Positions 33,601 to 39,600 of a stretch of 64,000 nucleotides of DNA are shown here, piece by piece. Both the position numbers and the translations under genes were made by a program. The notes under the pieces are model-generated. The model did no database searches. It worked only from the letters and a program-made list of their open reading frames with translations, and had not been told where the DNA came from. Source of the stretch: Croceivirga sp009797885 (GTDB lineage: Bacteria; Bacteroidota; Bacteroidia; Flavobacteriales; Flavobacteriaceae); assembly GCA_045866215.1 (NCBI GenBank), contig AP035880.1, positions 62,001 through 126,000 on the forward strand. The letters run 5' to 3'. Numbering within the stretch: position 1 is the first letter of the stretch; each line of letters starts with the position of its first letter.

Positions 33601-36600
33601 CATCGACAATGGTTCCTCCGACAACAGTGGTACTGCTGTATCACTTTCCCTGGACACCACCAGCTTTGGTTGTTCCGACCTTGGGGACAACACGGTGACC
33701 CTTACAGTGACGGACGCCAGCAACAACTCGGACAGCTGTACCGCTGTGGTGACGGTGGAGGACAAAACGGCCCCCTCACCAAGCTGCCAGGACATCAGCG
33801 TGCAACTGGGGGCATCGGGTAGCGCAACGATCACCACCTCGGACATCGACAACGGTTCCTCCGACAACTGCGGGAGCATTACCCTATCATTGTCCAAAGC
33901 CAGCTTTGGCGCTGACGAGCTCCGGGACAACACGGTGACCCTAACGGTAACGGACGCCAGCAACAACTCGGACACCTGTACCGCCACGGTGACCGTAGGG
34001 GACAGCACGCTCCCCACGCCAAGTTGCAAGGACATTACCGTACAACTGAATGCCCTCGGTAGTGCAACGATTACCACATCCGACATCGACAACGGCTCTT
34101 CCGACAACAGCGGCACCACCCCTGCCCTTTCCCTTGACAAGACGACTTTCGGCTGTTCCGACCTTGGGGACAACACGGTGACCCTTACCGTAACAGACGC
34201 CAGCAACAACTCGGACAGCTGTACTGCCACAGCAACGGTGGAGGACAAAACGGCCCCCTCACCAAGCTGCCAGGACATCAGGGTACAACTGGATGCCTCG
34301 GGCAGCGCAGCGATAGTGGCGGCGGACGTGGACAACGGTTCCAGCGATGTCTGCGGGGGCATTACCCTGGTGGTGTCCAAGACCGGCTTTGATGCCAACA
34401 ACCTTGGGGACAACACGGTGACCCTTACGGTGACCGACCCCAGCAGCAACTCGGACAGCTGTACGGCCACGGTGACCGTGGGGGACAATACGCTCCCCAC
34501 CCCAAGTTGCAAGGACATCACCGTGGAACTGGGTGCTGCAGGCAGCGCAACGATTACCACATCGGACATCGACAACGGCTCCTCCGACAACAGCGGCGCC
34601 GCCCCTGCCCTTTCCCTTGACAAGACGACTTTCGGCTGTTCCGACTTGGGGGACAACACGGTGACCCTTACCGTGACGGACGCCAGCAACAATTCGGACA
34701 CCTGTACTGCCACGGTAACGGTGGAGGACAAAACGGCCCCCTCACCAAACTGCCGGGACATCAGCGTACAACTGGATACCTCGGGCAGCGCAACGATTGT
34801 GGCGGCGGACGTGGACAACGGTTCCAGCGATGCCTGCGGGGGCGTTACCCTGGTGGTATCCAAGACCGGTTTTGGCGCCAACGACCTTGGGGACAACACG
34901 GTGACCTTGACGGTGACCGACCCCAGCAACAACTCGGACAGCTGTACAGCCACGGTGAGCGTTGGGGACACCACGCTCCCCACCCCAAGTTGCCGGGACA
35001 TCAGCGTGGAATTAAGCACCTCGGGCAGTGCAACGATAGCCACCTCGGACATCGACAACGGTTCCTCCGACAATAGTGGCACTACTGTATCTCTATCCCT
35101 GGACAAGACGACCTTCGCCTGTTCCGACCTTGGGGACAACACAGTAACCTTGACGGTGACGGACGCCAGCAACAACTCGGACACCTGTACCGCTATAGTG
35201 ACCGTGGAGGACAAAACAGCCCCCTCACCAAGCTGCCGGGACATCAGCGTACAACTGGACACCTTGGGCAACGCAATGATCGTGGCTGCGGACGTGGACA
35301 ACGGTTCCTCCGACAACTGTGGGAGCGTTACCCTGGCCTTGTCCAAGGCCAGTTTTGATGCCGACGAGCTCGGGGACAACACCGTGACCCTGACTGTGAC
35401 CGACTCCAGCAGCAACTCGGAAACCTGTACCGCTGTGGTGACCGTGGAGGACAGGACCGCCCCCACCCCAAATTGCCGGGACATTACCGTGGAACTGGTT
35501 GCTGCGGGCAGCGCAACGATTGTGGCGACAGACATCGACAACGGCTCCTCCGACAACAGTGGTACCGCCGTTACCCTTTCCCTGGATACCACCAGCTTTG
35601 GCTGTTCCGACCTTGGGGACAACACTATAACCTTGACGGTAACAGACGCCAGTAGCAACTCGGACACCTGTACCGCCTTGGTAACGGTAGAGGACGATAC
35701 TGCCCCAACGGCGGTGTGCCAACAGCAAGGGGTCATATTCCAAATGGGTACCAACGGCGTGGCCATTCCGGATGTCGCCCTTCTGGACGGCGGTTCGAGC
35801 TCTCCATGCGGTAGCGTCTCGCTAAATATAATCCCGAATAGCCTCACCACTGTCGGCACGCACACGGTGACCCTGAGGGCAATCAATGGCAACAACAAAA
35901 CGCACAGTTGTACCGCTGTGGTGACTGTGGAAGACAAGATCGTGCCCACCGCAATTTGCAGGGACGTTACTGTGCAGTTGGATGCCTCGGACAGTGCGAC
36001 GATATCCGCATTGGACGTGGACAACGGCTCCTCCGACAACAGTGGTAACACCGTGGCCCTTTCCCTTGACAGGACCGGTTTTGGTTGTTCGCATGTGGGG
36101 GACAACACTGTGACCTTGACAGTAACGGACACCAGCGGCAACTCGGACAACTGTACCGCTAAGGTGACTGTGGAAGATAACACGGTTCCCACGGCCATAT
36201 GCCAACAACAGGGGGTCATATTCCAACTGGATGCCAATGGCCTGGCCATTCTGGATGCCACCCTTCTGGACAACGGTTCCAGCGATACCTGCAGCGGAAT
36301 TGCCCTAAGCGTGTCACCGAGCAGCTTTACGGCCGATGACCTTGGGGACAACACGGTGACCCTCATTGTGGACGATGGCAGCAACATTGCGACCTGCCAG
36401 ACCACGGTCACCTTGGTGGACGTCATGGCCCCAACGCCAAGTTGCCGGGACATCACCGTGGAATTAGACGCTTTGGATAGCGCAACGATTGCCACATCAG
36501 ACATCGACAACGGTTCCTTCGACAACAGCGGCACCACCCCTGCCTTTTCCCTTGACAGGACCAGCTTTGGCTGTTCCGATGTGGGAGACAGCATAGTAAC

Positions 36601-39600
36601 CCTTACCGTAACGGACGCCAGCGGTAACTCCGACAGTTGCACCGCCACCGTGGCCGTGAAGGACAGAACTGCCCCCACGGCATTGTGCAAGACAGCGGTA
36701 GCGCTAGAATTGGGCACCGATGGCATGGCCAATCTAGATGCGTCTTTAGTGGACGACGGTTCCAACGATTCCTGCGGGAGCGTCTCGCTAAATGTGTACC
36801 CAAGTAGTTTTACAGGCTCATTCCTTGGTACGAACACGGTAATCTTGAGGGTAATCGATGGCAGTAACAACACGAACAGTTGTACCGCTTTGGTCACCGT
36901 GTTGGACAAAAAGGCCCCCAATGCCATCTGTAGTGACGTTACCGTGCAGTTGGATGCAGCGAACAGTGCGACAATTTCTGAATTGGACATCAACAACGGC
37001 TCGTACGACAACAGTAGTGCTGCCATTTCCTTTTCCCTGGATAGGACCAATTTTGACTGTTCCGATGTGGGGCAGAACATGGTGACCCTTACCGTAAGGG
37101 ACGCCAGCGGCAACCCGGCCGAATGTACCGCTTCGGTGGACGTGGAGGATAGGACCGCTCCCACGGCGAGCAATCCAGCACCGATGAGCGTACAGTGTCT
37201 TCCCGAAGCGGATATCACGGTAGTGACCGATGAAGCCGACAATTGTACGACCAGCCCAACGGTCACCTTTGTAAGTGACACAAGCGATGGGAAGCAGAAC
37301 CCTGGAACAGTCACACGGACCTATAGGGTGACCGATGCCTCAGGAAACAGTACCCATGTGTACCAGACGATAACGGTAAACGATACCCAAGCACCCACGG
37401 CGAGCAATCCATCACCGATCAACGTACAGTGTAGTGCCCCTGCACCGGACACCACAGTGGTGACCAATGCCACGGACAACTGTACGGTCAACCCAATAGT
37501 GGCCTTTGTGGGTGATACAAGTGATGGTAAACAAAACCCGGAAACAATTACTAGGACCTATAGCGTGACAGATGCCATGGGGAACAGTACCAATGTGTAC
37601 CAGACCATCACGGTGCAAGACACACAAGCGCCAACGGCAAGCGACCCAGCACCAATCCATGTACAGTGTAGCGCCCCCGCACCGGACACCGCAGTGGTGA
37701 CCAATGCTACGGACAACTGTGGCACGCCAACCATTACCTTTGTAAGTGATGTGAGCGATGGCAATAGCAACCCGGAAACGATTACCCGGACCTATAGGTT
37801 GAGCGATGCCGCGGGGAACAGTACCACCGTTACCCAGACCATCACAATACGGGATACGACCACCCCTACGGCCAGCAACCCCGTAGCGGTGAGCGTACAG
37901 TGTTCCTCCAATATCCCTGCCGCGGACATCACCGTGGTGACCGGAGTTTCGGACAACTGCGGCACACCAACCATTACCTTTGTAAGTGATGTGAGCGATG
38001 GCAATAGCAACCCGGAAACGATTACCCGGACCTACAGGGTGAGCGATGCTGCTGGGAACAGTACGACCGTGGCCCAAATCATCACAATACGGGATACGAC
38101 CCCCCCTACGGCCAGCAACCCGGTAGCGGAGAACGTACAATGCGCCTCCAATATCCCTGCCGCGGACACCACAGTGGTGACCGGAGTTTCGGACAACTGC
38201 ACGGCCAACCCAACGGTCGCTTTCCTAAGTGATGTGAGCGATGGGCAAAGCAACCCGGAAACGATTACCCGGACTTACAGGGTGAGCGATGCTGCTGGGA
38301 ACAGTACGACTGTGGCCCAAATCATCACAATACGGGATACTACCCCCCCTACGGCCAGCAACCCGGTAGCGGAGAATGTACAATGTGCCTCCAATATCCC
38401 TGCCGTGGACACCACAGTGGTGACCGGAGTTTCGGACAACTGCACGGCCAACCCAACGGTCGCTTTCCTAAGTGATGTGAGCGATGGGCAAAGCAATCCA
38501 GAAGTAATTACCCGGACCTACAGGGTGGACGATTTGGCGGGGAACAGTACCACCGTCACCCAAACGATTACGGTCAACGATACCCAGGCACCCACGGCGA
38601 ACGATCTGGCACCAATCACTACACAGTGCAGTGCACCGGCGCCGGACATCACGGTGGTGACCGGTGAAGCGGACAACTGTGGGACACCGACGGTTACGTT
38701 TGTCAATGATACAAGCGATGGGAAACAAAACCCGGAAACAATTACCCGGACCTATCGGGTGAACGATTTGGCGGGGAACAGTACCATGGTCACCCAGACC
38801 ATAACGGTAAGGGATACCACCAACCCTACGGCACTTTGCAGAGCAGCAACGATACAACTGGGCACCGATGGTATAGCTGCCTTGGACGCCTCCCTTGTTG
38901 ATAATGGCTCCAGCGATACCTGCGGGGGCATTAGCCTGAGTGTGTCCGCAAGCAGCTTTACGGCCACCCGCTTAGGTGCGAACACCGTGACCTTAACAGT
39001 GACCGACGGTAGCAGCAACATTGCGACCTGTACGGCCATGGTGACCGTCGAGGACGGCATAGCACCAACAGCCAGTTGTCAGGACATTACGGTGGAACTG
39101 GACACAACGGGCAGTGCAACGATTACTACAACCGACATCGACAACGGCTCATTTGACAACAGCGGCACGGTATCGCTTTCCCTGGACAGGACAGGTTTTG
39201 GCTGTTCCGATGTGGGGCAGAACACCGTGACCCTTACCGTGACCGAAAATAGTGGAAACACGGCCAGTTGTACCGCTACGGTAACGGTCCGGGAAACAAC
39301 CGCACCGCTGGCCATTGTGACCAACAGCGGACCGATCTGCCAGGGCTCAACTTTACAGTTGAATGAAATAAGCGGCCTGGGCACCTCATGGTCATGGACC
39401 AGCAATGGAAATGCCACATTCAGCAATCCGGATATACAAAACCCTGAAGTGACCAATGTTTCGGACGGGGAGGAGTTCACCCTAACAATGGCACTGGCCA
39501 ATGGATGTGCCGTTACGGGCACGACCACTGTCTTCATTCTGGAGCTCCCGGTCCTGGAGACGGAGGGGGAACAGGTATTCTGTACCCTGGAGAACCCCAC

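Noticed and set aside
31774..37314. A 1846-codon open frame on the minus strand inside the giant gene
   Set aside because: It mirrors the stalk repeats codon by codon. Because each repeat lacks reverse-strand stops in that frame, the whole array is open. It has no independent start signal, and its translation is just the antisense of the HYR units.
32066..38820. CRISPR-like regular repeats
   Set aside because: The periodicity (about 240 bp, and 75 bp further upstream) is that of protein domains in an open frame. There are no short palindromic repeats with unique spacers and no cas genes.
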